A stretch of DNA of 64,000 nt, from assembly GCA_951213105.1 (NCBI GenBank), contig OX578142.1:114573065-114637064 (forward strand), written 5' to 3'. A program made the translations under genes and the position numbers. The DNA is from Amaurobius ferox. Its lineage: Eukaryota; Arthropoda; Arachnida; Araneae; Amaurobiidae. Positions 1 to 11,312 of the stretch are shown here, piece after piece (the stretch's first letter is position 1; each line of letters starts with the position of its first letter). The notes beneath the pieces were generated by a model that ran no database searches, had not been told where the DNA came from, and was given only the letters and a program-made list of their open reading frames with translations.

Positions 1-1020
1 TTCTGTTCAAAAAATTTTCTTGTGGCATCTATTTATCAAAATTGGCTATATAGAGCTTAGATGATGATTGATATAAATTGAACATTGAATTATAGAGGAG
101 GTAGGGGGAAGGGGTCAATAAGGACTTCCACTTCCGATTTTTTTTTCTTCGCTTCTGCTTGAAAAATGTCTTCGAAAAATCTATTTCTTAGAATCGGCTA
201 TAGATAGAACTGAAATGATAAATGATATGGATCCAGCATCAAATTCCAGGGGGTAACAGGTTCACAAAAGATTTCTATTTCTTGTTCTGGAGATGCCACT
301 TCTAGTTTTTTCGCAATTTTGTATGACTGTACACATATTATAGTACAAAAGAGAAAAGAAAAATGCTTAATGGTTTCGCTAAAACTGCAGTGTACACATT
401 ATTTAACATATGAAGGATTTTTCAAAAATTTTCTTGTATTAGCGTTGTGGCCTCGCAACTTTATCAAGATACTTAAAGAATCTGCATGGTGAACAAATGG
501 TTTCTCGTACATGAAAATACTCAGCTGAAATGTTTATAAAGGTCAAACTGTTCAGGTTTGGATATAAAGCAGAGGGCTTTGCATCATCTGACGGATTTAT
601 TTATGCATTTGGCATTTATATTGCATTTATATTGGTACATTTAAACAAGATAGCGTGAAAAAGATTGGGCGGATGCGTAGTTATTAAATCTTAAAAGATA
701 TTACTACATATCAAATGTGCTTAAATGCTTTGTTAATTTCTTTCCATCTCTTTCTCTTATTTTCCATTTAAAAAGTGCAGCGTATTTTGCGACAGGCATT
801 TTAAAAAGCAACAGAATTTTGATAGACTGACAATGCAGTGGTCACTTTAGCCCCAAACTTTGAAAAGGTGTCTCCCATTTATAATGTATCAGACTATTCA
901 AGATCCAGACATAACACAATTTCTATACAGAAGCGAGTTGTTGTAAAAGGATGTAATTTATTCATAGATAGTGTCAATCAAGTGGATGAAACGATAGCAA
1001 AATACAGAAAAATGCGAAAA
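1..1020. other. AT-rich sequence, nothing recognised
   Basis: No domain, RNA gene or clear repeat was recognised. An open frame of about 80 codons near 838-1086 begins with GTG, has no recognisable product and runs into the direct repeat at 1021, so it is treated as chance. Confidence 0.4.
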
Positions 1021-1245
1021 AACAAGGTTTCCAAAGTCCTCCCCTACACAACAATGGCGTACGGAAAAGTAGGAAGTACATGTTAATCGCAACACATAAA
1101 ATTAAAACAAGTTGAGTATATAGGTAGATTTAACACAAAAAAATACTATATGAAGCTTATCATTATCCAAAATTGATATCATGTAAAATTTTCGATGGGA
1201 AATGTCAATCTCAAAACATTTGTTCATTCTTAAATGCAATTCTTA
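1021..1245 (+). repeat. Direct repeat A, left copy
   Basis: This stretch beginning AACAAGGTTTCC is repeated at 2225-2480 in the same orientation with small differences, sharing for example GGCGTACGGAAAAGTAGGAAG. Both copies end in AATCTCAAAACATT...CATTCTTAAA...GCAATTCT. The two copies directly flank a family 1 element. The arrangement could be a tandem duplication into which family 1 inserted, or a larger composite repeat. Confidence 0.7.
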
Positions 1246-2224
1246 ACAAGAAAGATCAATCGTGCATAAAACTTTGATTATGAAATACTTTACAACTGAA
1301 ATGCAATTTTATTTAAACATCTCTAAAATGCGATACATTCAGCGCTGATATTTTTTAATTATCACAATTATCACAGAACTACAATAATTTATTTTACTTG
1401 AAAACTTTAAACTTCATGGAAAAAATGAACTTTATTCAAATGATGTTTTCGAAATATAAATCGTCTGGTTCTCTATATAAAAGCATTGAATTTTTCATTC
1501 ATACACTTGTATTCCAGACTCCATAACTAAATAATTTCGCTTAAAAAATCAGCAATTCTTATACAACTTATCATACAACCATTTGTTTGCATTCTACATC
1601 CATTAAAATTTGGATTCGTTGTAGAAATAATAATAGTTTGATGATCATTTAAACTCAAAATATTGTAATTTTGGCGCAGAATATAGATGCACAGAAAATA
1701 CGCAAAAATAAAGCGGTTTTAGGACGGATGCAACACTATATATAAATTTAAAATAACTTTAAAAATCACGATTTTTACATTGGGAGAAAAGGATGGATGC
1801 CATATTTTATTTTGAAGTGGTTCACGCGATCTTTTCATATAATATGGGTGTAATTATTATTTTATATTTATTTAAAAAACTACCAAACATATTTTGCTGA
1901 TTTTTTTTATATATTTTATGGGATAATTTGTATATTTTCTAAAACTTTTGAAGCAATTTGGGAATTTTAACTTCGCTTAAAAAATGTTTGAAAAATTAGG
2001 CCCCACAGACTTCAATGAATTTCATTTTTTCAACCCCGGTTCAATCCAAAACTAATTGGGTGATATTATTCATTTACATTCCCATATGTTCCACAGACCG
2101 TCTCAACAACATACTAAAATTTTATTTTGATAAAGTCATTTTTACGGCAGTTATCGTGCGAACGGACATATGAATGAATGAACAAAGTCATAAACACTCT
2201 TCAACTATGTTGTAAAGTGTTAAA
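1246..2224 (+). mobile_element. Family 1 dispersed repeat, internally deleted copy (~1.0 kb)
   Basis: It begins ACAAGAAAGATCAATC and ends with AACAAAGTCATAAACAC followed by the hairpin-forming end TCAACTATGTTGTAAAGTG, the same ends as the copies at 12.7, 15.1, 18.8, 22.3 and 36.7 kb. It is shorter (about 980 bp against 1.3 kb) and has lost the GACA-type microsatellite that precedes the hairpin in the others. No protein is encoded. A non-autonomous DNA element is likely; the superfamily is uncertain. Confidence 0.65.
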
Positions 2225-2480
2225 AACAAGGTTTTCATTGTCCTCCCCTACACAACAGTGGCGTACGGAAAAGTAGGAAGTTAATCACACCACACGAAAT
2301 TGAAACAAGTTGGGGTAGAAAATAGTATTGAAACAATGTAGGTAGATTTAACACAAAAAAAAAATAAATAAATAAATAAATACTCTATAAAGCGTATCTT
2401 TATCCAAAATTGATATCATGTGAAATTTTCAAAGGGAAATGCCAATCTCAAAACATTCATTCATTCTTAAAGTGCAATTC
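2225..2480 (+). repeat. Direct repeat A, right copy
   Basis: Second copy of the repeat at 1021-1245. Compared with the left copy it carries an extra ~30-bp segment (GGGGTAGAAAATAGTATTG) and a short AAATA microsatellite. It follows family 1 without a gap. Confidence 0.7.
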
Positions 2481-3444
2481 TAAAGGGAAATCTCCTATTC
2501 TTAAAAAGAGAATTCTGGTATTCTTAAAAAAAAAATTCTTCTATTCTTAAAAAGGTAATTTTTCTATCCTTAAAATATTAATCCCTCAATGGAAATTTGC
2601 ACTATTGATCTAATCATTTTAAACCTAGGCGCAGCCAGTATATCAGAAAAAAGGATGGAGAAAGGGCATGAAAGGTTGAATGAGAGAAAAGGCATTAGTA
2701 GAGCTCTTATAGAAAGTTTGAAACCAATGCAAAAGATGTGCAATTATTCAGCTAATGAGGGGATGTAATCCCAACCCCTCTCTGACTACGCTACAAATTT
2801 CTGGTAAATAAATATATTTCTCGTAATATATTTTAGACTTTACGTCTCATAATAAACTCCTACATTTTTCTCTTTGCCGCTGAAATTACACGAAAAGCGC
2901 TAAGAAACTTAATACAATCTTACCAGCAACAGTGTATAAACATGTCGCACCCAACTGAAAGAAAACTATTTCCCGCTATGTTAATCTGAGAGTGTAATAG
3001 AAGAATTTAAGTTGTTTTATACAGCGGTAAAAGGCATCTTTTGTATGCTTTGTTCTCAAAAATGTCTTGTCTTTTTCTTTTAAGAAGGTATTTTCAACTA
3101 CACTCCTTTCAACTACTAGACGCTGGAAATATTTTCAGCATGAATTTGCGAACTGGTTGCTAAAAGAACATTCTTCTACTATTTAATGCAGTTTAAAAAT
3201 ATTCTTACTTTGTAATACTTTGTTTTGAAAGCTCTATTATGTTAATTTAAAGAGTTTGTAAATAATAGTGCAAAAATTTCGAGATGCCTGGTGGTGATTA
3301 ATTTTTGAAATATTAATTTTTATTTAATTGCATATACGTATTAAGTGTGTGTGAGGGAGTAAATTTTTGAATTATCTATTTTGCCTTCTTCGTTGCAAGA
3401 GTCCAAAATTTGTGAAACAAAATGCTAATTTCTGCTGATATATT
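2481..3444. other. Intergenic, short degenerate tandem repeat then nothing recognised
   Basis: About 2490-2580 holds a few degenerate copies of an ATTCTTAAAAA-type unit. The rest to 3444 is AT-rich with no recognisable feature. Confidence 0.4.
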
Positions 3445-4137
3445 ATTACTTTCCCTACATAGAATAATGTATACGGAAAGGATTGTGATTGAGTCAAAAA
3501 GTCGAATTCATTGAACTGTTTTGAAGTGCTTTTCCGTCAAAAATCGGAGTTCTGCGAAAGAGCATGTTTCAAGTATTCGTGAACTCGAATCGAACGTTTC
3601 TGGAATGTTATGTTATCTGCGTGTGTGTGTCACGAATGGATGGAAAAAACTGATGTATTCGAAAAAAAATATTGGTACGCTTATTACAATCAGTGAATAC
3701 TGGTACCCTATTGATTTTAAACGCGATCGAATATTAGGAAGACTTCCCAAATTTTTGAATTAATTTTTAAAAAAAATTATTAAAAAATCAGAGTTATAAA
3801 AATGTTAAATAAATAATTATGCATTACGTAATGCATGATTAGAAAACCGCTTTTAGAACGTTAGCATGAACCTTTCTCGGGGTATAGCACTTTTCAGATA
3901 CATTTATTGAAAAAGTTACATAAAGTTAATGTAATTAACTAGTGACCTTAAATAGATTGACCTTCAAATAGGCTGATAAATTTCGAAATATAGCCAACTT
4001 GGCGACTCTTTTGAAAATGTTACCAAATTGAAGAAAATGTCATCAAATTGAAAAAATGACGTTCAATTACCGAAAATGACCATAAAATTTATGAAAATTA
4101 AATATTTTCTAATAGTTAAGATTGTTATACATATGAA
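3445..4137 (+). mobile_element. Family 2 inverted-end element, 5' part (diverged)
   Basis: It starts TTACTTTCC...ATAATGTATACGGAAAGGATTGTGA and matches the intact copies at 23.0 and 62.0 kb through landmarks such as TTTTAGAACGTTAGCATGAAC, GGCGACTCTTTTGAAAATGT and the run of CCAAATTGA units. It stops where a SINE begins. The family's characteristic 3' end reappears at about 7700-7790, so the element appears split by a 3.5-kb nested insertion. It is visibly older than the other two copies. Confidence 0.6.
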
Positions 4138-4147
4138 TTTTTAAAGA

Positions 4148-4478
4148 GCCTTACTGCCCCAACCGGGAATCGAACCCTAGATCTCCGAACTGGTCAGCCA
4201 AAGCTCTACCGTTGAGCTACTGGGACGAAATTGCAAGCTTTTATATTCAAAGTGGACTCTGCATTCTCCACCCTCTAATGTCAGATTGGTGGGCAACTTA
4301 CAATCTGAATGACCACTTCCTGCTATTTCTACCTCAGGTTAGCCTCCTGTTACTACTATTTTTACCCAAGTTAGTATCCTGCGTAGTCGTTATCCTCTCA
4401 ATTTGAAATCAGTGCTCAATCTTCCAGAGTCCACTGAATCCGTACTAGTCGTACTAGTCGTACTACCTCCGACATCAT
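4148..4478 (-). mobile_element. tRNA-derived SINE, minus strand
   Basis: Read on the minus strand, about 4156-4226 is tRNA-like: an A-box-like AGCTCAACGGTAGAGC and a B-box-like GGTTCGATTCCCGG. The body continues to about 4478 with CCACTTCCTGCTATTT and TCCGTACTAGTCGTACTAG, also seen at 17.1-17.45 kb. It lacks a good anticodon arm, so a functional tRNA is unlikely. ACCTCCGACATCAT at 4465-4478 recurs at 7395-7408. Confidence 0.65.
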
Positions 4479-6878
4479 GGTGTGTTGGGGATCCTTTTTC
4501 ATTCTGAGTTATTTTCAGTATTTAACAATCTTTAAAATGGAAAAGCTTCTGGTCTCGATAATTTAGATTTCAAATTTGGAAAGATATTTATAAATTTAAT
4601 CCAAATTTCTTTTTAAAATTATTTGACCAATGCTTTAAATTTTGTTACTTTCCGACCTGCCTCAGAAATACAAAATTTATTTTTTTTAAAACCTGGTAGG
4701 GACTCTTCTACTTTATTCTCCTTTAGGCCTATTTGTCTCCTTCCTGCTCTTGGCAAAATCATAGAAAAAATTTGTATTAATAGATTTAACTTTTGGTTAG
4801 AAACTGAAGATATACTCTATCCCTTGCAATTTGGGTTTCGTGAGTTTCACAGTTGTGAAGAAGCTGATCATAAACTTTTACTCACTATTGAGAACCTTAG
4901 ACCATTACATCATGTAACACTTACCACTTTAGATATACAAGGAGTTTTCGATAATCGTAATTGGAACACACTCCCTGTTACTTTTGTCAAATTAAACATT
5001 CCTATCCCTTATAGAATTTTTATTTATACTTATTTTAGCCATAGAACTGTTACTTTTTCTAAAGGATCTTTATCCCTCACAAAATTTATTTCGAAAGGCG
5101 CTACGCAAGGCTCAGTTATCGTTCCCTTCATTTGGAACCTTTACTTCAATGAAATTCTTTCCCTTAATAGTGATTTATTTTATTTTTAAGCCTTTGCGGA
5201 CGACCTTGCTATTATTACATTTGGGAATAATAGAAATGTCCTTGAAACTAATACCAATTCCCTCTTTAACTCCATTTCTACTTCTCTCAATAATCTGATA
5301 TTAGAAATATCTATTGATAAAAGTTGCTCCGTTATTTTCCCAAACATTTACTCTAGTATGAAAAGAAATCCCATTTTCAAATTTAACAATAGATCCATTA
5401 AAATTAAAAATCATGTAAAATTTTTAGGTTTAATCATTGATAATAAATTAAATTGGGACCCTCATATTCGATAACTCCAAGAAAAATGTCTTAAATTTTC
5501 CTCTACTTTTGGCCAAATTTCTGGGAAAAATTGGGGTGTCAAAAATGTTTCTTAAAATGCTGGTATTTATGTGTTGTGGAAAAAATTATTACTTACGGTT
5601 CTGCTACACGGAGTAAAAAACTAAAAAAAATTCAAATAAAAATTTTCTTTCACCCCAAAGGATTTTCTTTCTAAAAACCTGCCCAGGCTACCGTACAACA
5701 TCTAATATCTCCTTATTTTCCCTCACTGGTATTCCCCCCATTCATTTTACAATTTCTACCCTCTATAATGAATTTAATTTTTGGAAACAAAAAAATGATT
5801 CCTTTTCCTCTCCCTCCCTCCCGCTCCCTTTGATTTTGATTTCCATGTTCCTTTCTCTAACTTTCACCCCTCTATATGTTCCGTAAATTTAGTTAACAGA
5901 ATGGATAAAGACTCTGCCATTTATAATATATATACTGATGGTTCAAATATTGACAATAACACTGGTTTTTCACTCTGTATTTTTAAACATGATGTTCTGG
6001 AAAAGGTTCTCTCCTATAAACTTGACAAGAGGTATACAGTATTTCAAGCCGAACTTACCGCTGTTTGATTTGCTATTGACTGGGCTTCCTCTAATAATAC
6101 CCCTGTAAATATTTTTTCCGATAGCCTTTCTTCCATTCAAGCTCTTAACTCAATCAAATATAAATATAATTATCTTAATTCCATTAAATCCAAAGCTCTC
6201 CTTGCCAAAAACCTTGTTAATATTTCTTGGGTAAAAGCTCACAATATTATATCTGGAAATAAAATTGCTGATTACCATGCCAAAATAGCTGCTATCTCTG
6301 GTTCCCCTCTTATTATTCCCTTTCCTTACTCACTCCTCTCAAAATTTTGTAAATCTCATATCCTTAATCTTTGGCAAAATTATCTTAATGATTATATTTC
6401 CACCAGGACTGGTGATCCGGCTACAATCCTGTCTTACCTCCCTATCGTGAATCCTAATTTACAAATTTTTAATAAATACCTCATTTACTTTCTTACTGAT
6501 CATGGCCCCTTTCTTGATTACTTATACTTTTTCAAAATTAAATCCACCTCTAACTGTATTTGCAATAAATTCGGTGACGTCGATCATTACATTTTCGATT
6601 GTCCTTTATCTAAAATTTTCATCTTTGCAAATCCTCCCCCCCCCCTCCCCTAACAAACCAATTTGGTTCTCCAAAGTTCGTTCAAATCCCTCTGCAGTAG
6701 ATAAAATTAAAAACTGTATTCTTGTTGCCATGGAAATTTCTAATAAAATGACCTAAGCTTATAAGTTGATTCTGCTCACAATTAATTTTTATCAATGAAT
6801 CCCTTTATTTCATTCTTATTAACTTATATGAACTTTTGTGTTCCCTCCATATTTTCTGTTTCAAACAAATAAATAAAT
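4479..6878 (+). pseudogene. Degenerate non-LTR retrotransposon (LINE) with reverse transcriptase and RNase H
   Basis: This is the 3' part of a LINE that copied itself by target-primed reverse transcription. Translation pieces together reverse transcriptase blocks: GKASGLDN near 4540, FRPICLLPALGKIIEK near 4730, the motif-A-like LDIQGVFDN near 4930, the motif-B-like GATQGS near 5100, and an FADD box near 5190 directly after an in-frame stop. From about 5900 an RNase H domain follows: YTDGSN near 5930, QAEL near 6050, SDSLSSIQAL near 6120 and a later conserved D. A Cys/His pattern (CICNKFGDVDHYIFDCP) lies near 6560-6610. At least four stops or frameshifts break the frame and the endonuclease is missing. 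The 3' end is a short AAATA tail near 6870. RNase H downstream of the reverse transcriptase is known from I, R1 and related clades; the clade here is inference. Confidence 0.85.
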
Positions 6879-7394
6879 AAGCTATGTTAACTGTTCTTAT
6901 TTCCTCGGTTCTTTCTTTTTCTTTTGAGCATTTTTATTTGCATTTTTTCTCATTTTTCTTTTCTAAATTTTATTCTAAATTTCTGTTTTCGTTTTTTATG
7001 TGCCTAATTTTTTTTTTCCTTTTCATATATTTTCTTTTTATATATTTTCTAAATTTTACTTTTAAAATTTTTTTATTTTCTTTAACGTTAATCTATTTTT
7101 CATTATGTTATTATACATCACTCTAAATTTTATTTTTCAATGATCTTTTTATCTATATTCGTAATGAACCCTCTCCCATTTTTGAAAAATGGACGTACTT
7201 GTCAAGTTCAAATATAATGTAAAACTGTCTGTTTTATCACAATATTTTTCATCAATTGTTATCTTTTTTTTATCTAAATAAATGTTCGTTTGGCGGGATG
7301 GTAGACCTTGGGTACTTCCAGAGGTATCCTTTCCCGGCCTTGCAGTTAGCTACTCTAAGCCCAATATGTGAGCCTCACGATCTGGGGTCTTCAG
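6879..7394. other. T-rich low-complexity stretch after the LINE
   Basis: Sequence from 6890 to about 7130 is strongly T-rich (repeated TTTTTCTTTT and TTATATATTTTC types). An AAATAAATG motif near 7275 could mark another tail. The part from about 7379 resembles SINE body sequence (GGGTCTTCAG). No gene is visible. Confidence 0.4.
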
Positions 7395-7560
7395 ACCTCC
7401 GACATCATTGCGCTAACCTAAAGGGTTGATTTGTTCGGACGCCATTGTAAAGAACTTTGCTCCCCCAACCGAGAATCGAACCCTAGATTACCAAACTAGC
7501 CAGCCGACGCTCTACCGTTGAGCTACTGGGACGAATTGCAAGCTCTTATCGAAATGGACT
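7395..7560 (-). mobile_element. tRNA-derived SINE, minus strand, second of the split pair
   Basis: The tRNA-like head at about 7460-7532 matches those at 4.16, 17.13 and 17.5 kb. The preceding linker (CATTGCGCTAACCTAAAG) corresponds to the linker between the two adjacent SINEs at 17.45-17.52 kb. With the SINE at 4.15 kb it reconstitutes the same paired arrangement, interrupted by the LINE. Confidence 0.65.
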
Positions 7561-7659
7561 CTGCAGATTATATTGCTTAGCGGAAGCGCGTAATATTTCT
7601 AATTGTCAAGTTATATTTGCACAAAATCGAAATAATTTTATACATTTTTATCAAGAAGA

Positions 7660-7792
7660 TCCCCAAATATTAATGATCAATTCATCGTCAAAAACATTGT
7701 TCCATGCATCTTACACGTCATTAGTTTGCTGTCAAACAAATAAAGTCATTGCAATATGTAGGAAAAGTCATATGTTGCCTACATCAGATTAT
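7660..7792 (+). mobile_element. Family 2 element, 3' end fragment
   Basis: The sequence CAATATGTAGGAAAAGTCAT, then ATGTTGCCTACATCAGATT, corresponds to the end of the intact family 2 copies (ATATAAGGAAAGTCATG, TGTTGCCCACATCA). It is most simply the 3' end of the copy that starts at 3445. Confidence 0.5.
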
Positions 7793-8880
7793 TTTGTCAA
7801 CGTGTCAGACAGTAATCTTACATAGCAGCATTTGCCAGTAGGGGATTCATTTATAAAAGCTAAGTTCATTAAAGCTTAAAGTAAAAGATTTGCAAAGACT
7901 TAGGTCTTTCGTTACCAAGTTGTACGGATGTAGAGGCTAGGCGTACCTAATTGCATTTATAAATTTTATATCTGTTCGTGTTTCGTCTCAGGAAAATTAA
8001 TTTCGGTAGCATAGAGCCTATTCGGCATGCGTTTAAAAAATTTATTGATGTATAAATATGATGTATAACGCCTCTTTTTTAAATGTTAGTTATACGTATG
8101 GAAGTGTTAAAGTGTTTGTAACTGCATGCACTGGCATAGTCAGGTACGCAGTTCCTGCACATACTGCATCAACCTGACCTTTTATTAAATTACACCCGGA
8201 TTCCACTATTTATACTGGAAGAAATGCAAACATATGTACTTAATTGGAGAAGAGAATCTGGCTAGACTGTTAAATCTATATGCACATGAATAAAAAAATC
8301 TCTTGAAAATTGGATCTATGACCTTAAAATTAACATTATCAGTTGTTAAAATTTAGTTGAAACTTTCATATTTCATTGGAATCATTTCAGAGGTAATCGA
8401 TCAAGAACCATTAAAATCGCTAATTGCATCATATATCATTTGCACAAATACAGATGATGCTAGGCAGTTAGAGAAAATGATGGAAAACATAAGTAATAAG
8501 ATTTTAATGGCATTTTAAACCATTAATCATTTAAAATTTATTTTTCTTTTGTTATATGATATCGTATAAACTGTCTCGAAATAAAGTGCAACGTAATATT
8601 TTGGCAGCTAATTAGCCTTTCCTCACAAATGTTATACAATGTGAATACTAATTAAACCTGTTGCATCTTTGATTAAATTTAATTGACCTTAGCCGCTGTT
8701 GAAAGTTAGCCTACATGTAGGAAAACTATAGATGCGTTAACATTAAGTCAACAGGTTGTTACTCAGAGGTAATAAGTAGTTTTAGATCTAATACTTTGAA
8801 TTATAATTTCTATTGGTGTCAAAAGAATAATTTTGAATATATTATTATACCTTGACATAACAGTTACTTACTTTTACTCC
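7793..8880. other. Intergenic, nothing recognised
   Basis: AT-rich sequence without a supportable gene, RNA or repeat. Short open frames show no recognisable domain. Confidence 0.35.
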
Positions 8881-8881
8881 G

Positions 8882-9262
8882 TAGTATGGTGCAAAACTTT
8901 AAATATCACATATAATGCAACTATTTGTAAGGCAAATCTTTAAATACCACACGTGGAGCAATTATTTGTGGTGTAAATATTTAAATACAATATACATTGC
9001 AGTTGTTTTTGGTGCGAATCTTTGAATATCACATGTGGAGCAAATATTTGTGGTGTAAATATTTAAATACAATGTATACTGCAGTTGTATTTGGTGCAAA
9101 TCTTTGAATACCACATGTGGAGAAAATATTTGAGGTGCAAATATTTAAATACAATGTATGCTGCAATTATTTTTCTTACAAATTTTTGAATACCACATGC
9201 AGTGCAATTATTTTTGGTGCAATTCTTTTAATACCACATATGGTGCATATCTATCAATACCC
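8882..9262 (+). repeat. ~40-bp tandem repeat arranged as ~80-bp dimers
   Basis: Degenerate units alternate between a GGTGCAAATCTTTGAATACC type with CACATGTGGAGCAAATATTTG, and a GGTGTAAATATTTAAATAC type with AATGTATACTGCAGTTGT. About nine half-units are present. Many carry CACATGTG or near versions. Confidence 0.8.
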
Positions 9263-9351
9263 ACCAACCTTTAATTAAATAAAATTAAAGCTTTATAGAA
9301 GATTTAAAAAACGGTGTAAGGTCCATTTAAAATAAAATTATTTGTTTCAGT

Positions 9352-9411
9352 GTCTCTATGCATACTGTCGTCTACTCAGTCGAAGATCGGTGGTTCGATT
9401 CCCCGTGAGAC
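9352..9411 (+). mobile_element. tRNA-like SINE head, diverged
   Basis: GTCTCTATGCATACTGTCGTCTAC is followed by a B-box-like GGTGGTTCGATTCCCCG and a closing GTGAGAC that can pair with the opening GTCTC. The A box is poor, so this is read as a SINE head or tRNA pseudogene rather than a working tRNA. Confidence 0.4.
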
Positions 9412-9761
9412 AAGTGTTCTTTACAATAGCGCTCAAGATGTCCTGCTGTAAGTTAGCAGCAATGAATGAATGAGTTCTTACAATAATACCGCAATCGAAA
9501 TTTTTGTAGAATTCAACAAATTAGATCCGTGATTTCAATTCGTGAAGACTTTCATAAAACAGAATGCTACTAAACTGTACAGAAAAAAAGATAAGAAAAG
9601 GAATGAAGAAGTACAAATCATAAGCTGCAGTTGAATCAGGAATTTGCAAATTTCATCATTTCCTTAGATCTGTAGATTTTCTCAGATCTGCAGATTTTCT
9701 GCGGATTTGCATCTCCATGATGGGAAATATAGAGTCCACTCCAAGTAAAGAAAGAAAAAAT

Positions 9762-9836
9762 GGTCTCAGTAGCTCTATGGTTAGAACTTAGTCTTGTCAG
9801 CCAAAGATCGTTGGTCCGATTTCTCGTTAAGCCCAT
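9762..9836 (+). mobile_element. tRNA-like SINE head, diverged
   Basis: GGTCTCAGTAGCTCTATGG resembles a tRNA 5' arm and A box, and GTTGGTCCGATTTCTCG resembles a B box. It is preceded by AGAGTCCACTCC, as is the fragment at 10.4 kb (GGGTCCACTTCC), which suggests the same SINE family. Confidence 0.45.
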
Positions 9837-10407
9837 GAGCTTTTTTAACCTGCGAAATTCTGCAGTGTCTATTTCGATCTTGGGTATAACAAACCAAGGT
9901 TATTGATCGCTTCAAATTTTAAATGAGGTTTAGTTCTTTAACTTTCTTGTTGCTTTTGGGGGGATCAGGAATAAAGACAAAAAGTGGAGACGAAGTGCTG
10001 TAGTTGTTTTACATTAAGAATATAGAAAGAAAATTAACATGGCAACTCGAGTTTCGACTCAGGTTTACCCGAGTATCGAACTCTGGCGTGCATTGAATGC
10101 TATTTGCGCCGTGATAATTTGAAAGAAATGGAAAATTTTTATCAGGTAGGGAACACATATGACTACAGAGGAATAAATACCTTTCTGACGAAATTCTCTG
10201 TCAACATAAACAGTACGATGTTTGGAAGATTAACAGAATGGTATAACGGAGGGGCATAAAACAACTCAAATTTTATTTTTGTTTATTAATGGATGAGAAA
10301 ATTGTATGATGTCTCACACCTAAGACTTTTACATAATTAGACTTCAATATTTACTCTAAATATTAAAACATGTAGGGTCCACTTCCAATGAAGAAGATAA
10401 GAATATA

Positions 10408-10465
10408 GTCCCAGTAGCTTATTCGGTAGATCGCTGTCTGACCGGAAAAATCGTCTTTGGAAAAG
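10408..10465 (+). mobile_element. tRNA-like SINE head fragment
   Basis: GTCCCAGTAGCTTATTCGG with GTAGATCGCTGTCTGACCGG resembles the first half of the SINE heads in this window. The B-box half is not recognisable. Confidence 0.35.
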
Positions 10466-10789
10466 TAAAATTTCTAATATATCGAGAGCGAATCGTGATA
10501 ACTACTAGAAAATGGTGCCCTTTTATTTCTGGTTAAAAGTATTTACAAAGATTTTACATTTTTGATTACAGTGAATATATTTAAATATTTTATGAGTTGA
10601 TCTAATTTATATTAAAAACACGCAATATCTCGAGTATGGCAATGGTTATCGTTCTGTAAATTATCAAGTGCTTTATATGATGTCAACGGTCTGTCATTCG
10701 CTTTTAAATAGAGCATCATATACAAGAAGACTATTTCTTCAAAACATTTTAACAGAAATATTTTTATAATGTTTTTATAATTTTCTACA

Positions 10790-11312
10790 AAATGTTCAAA
10801 AATATGAGGGTATTTACCTTCTTTGACATCTTAAAAAATTACCAGGCCCGTAGACCTAAGTCTTGTTACCATCTTGATACCATCGGAAAGATCAAAGAAT
10901 GTCCTTCCCAACGATATTCAAACCGCATTCGTAGGATAATTCTTTTATATTCATATATACCACATTATTTTTAGGTTAGGTGATACTTCTTTTACCGTAT
11001 TCGAAAACTAAGATTAACACAATTCTATAGATTGGCAAAAAGTTGGTTCTCTTTCTTCACATTCTAACATTTTAGCCTAGCTTTAGCCTAAGCTGCAACC
11101 CTTTCGGAGGATCTTTATTTTATTTATATTTTCTAAGCTTTCAGCGTTTGTGGAGCTGTGCTCTTTGAGCTTAAACTCCGGATTTCGCATTTGTGGTGAT
11201 TTGGATTGAAGTTGATTTGGCGATTTGGAAATTTAGTAATATTATTTAAGTAACAGTCGCTTATTTAGGACTCGAGGACTCGGGCAAGGCCGAGTAATTT
11301 GTGCTATATAAT
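10790..11312 (+). mobile_element. Helitron-like element, 3' part
   Basis: The segment parallels the copy at 21.4-22.0 kb: CATCGGAAAGATCAAAGAA, later GATTTGGATTGAA and CGATTTGGAAA. It ends in a perfect short hairpin ACTCGG-GCAAGG-CCGAGT, followed about 9 bp later by GCTATA. Helitron 3' ends are known to carry a GC-rich hairpin about 10 bp before CTRR; here CTAG would have decayed to CTAT. No helicase coding is present, so the copy is non-autonomous. Confidence 0.5.

Noticed and set aside
838..1086. 82-codon frame
   Set aside because: It begins with GTG, has no recognisable domain and overlaps direct repeat A.
4156..4226. Functional tRNA gene on the minus strand
   Set aside because: A and B boxes are present but the anticodon arm does not pair well, and the same sequence recurs with a SINE body at several sites.
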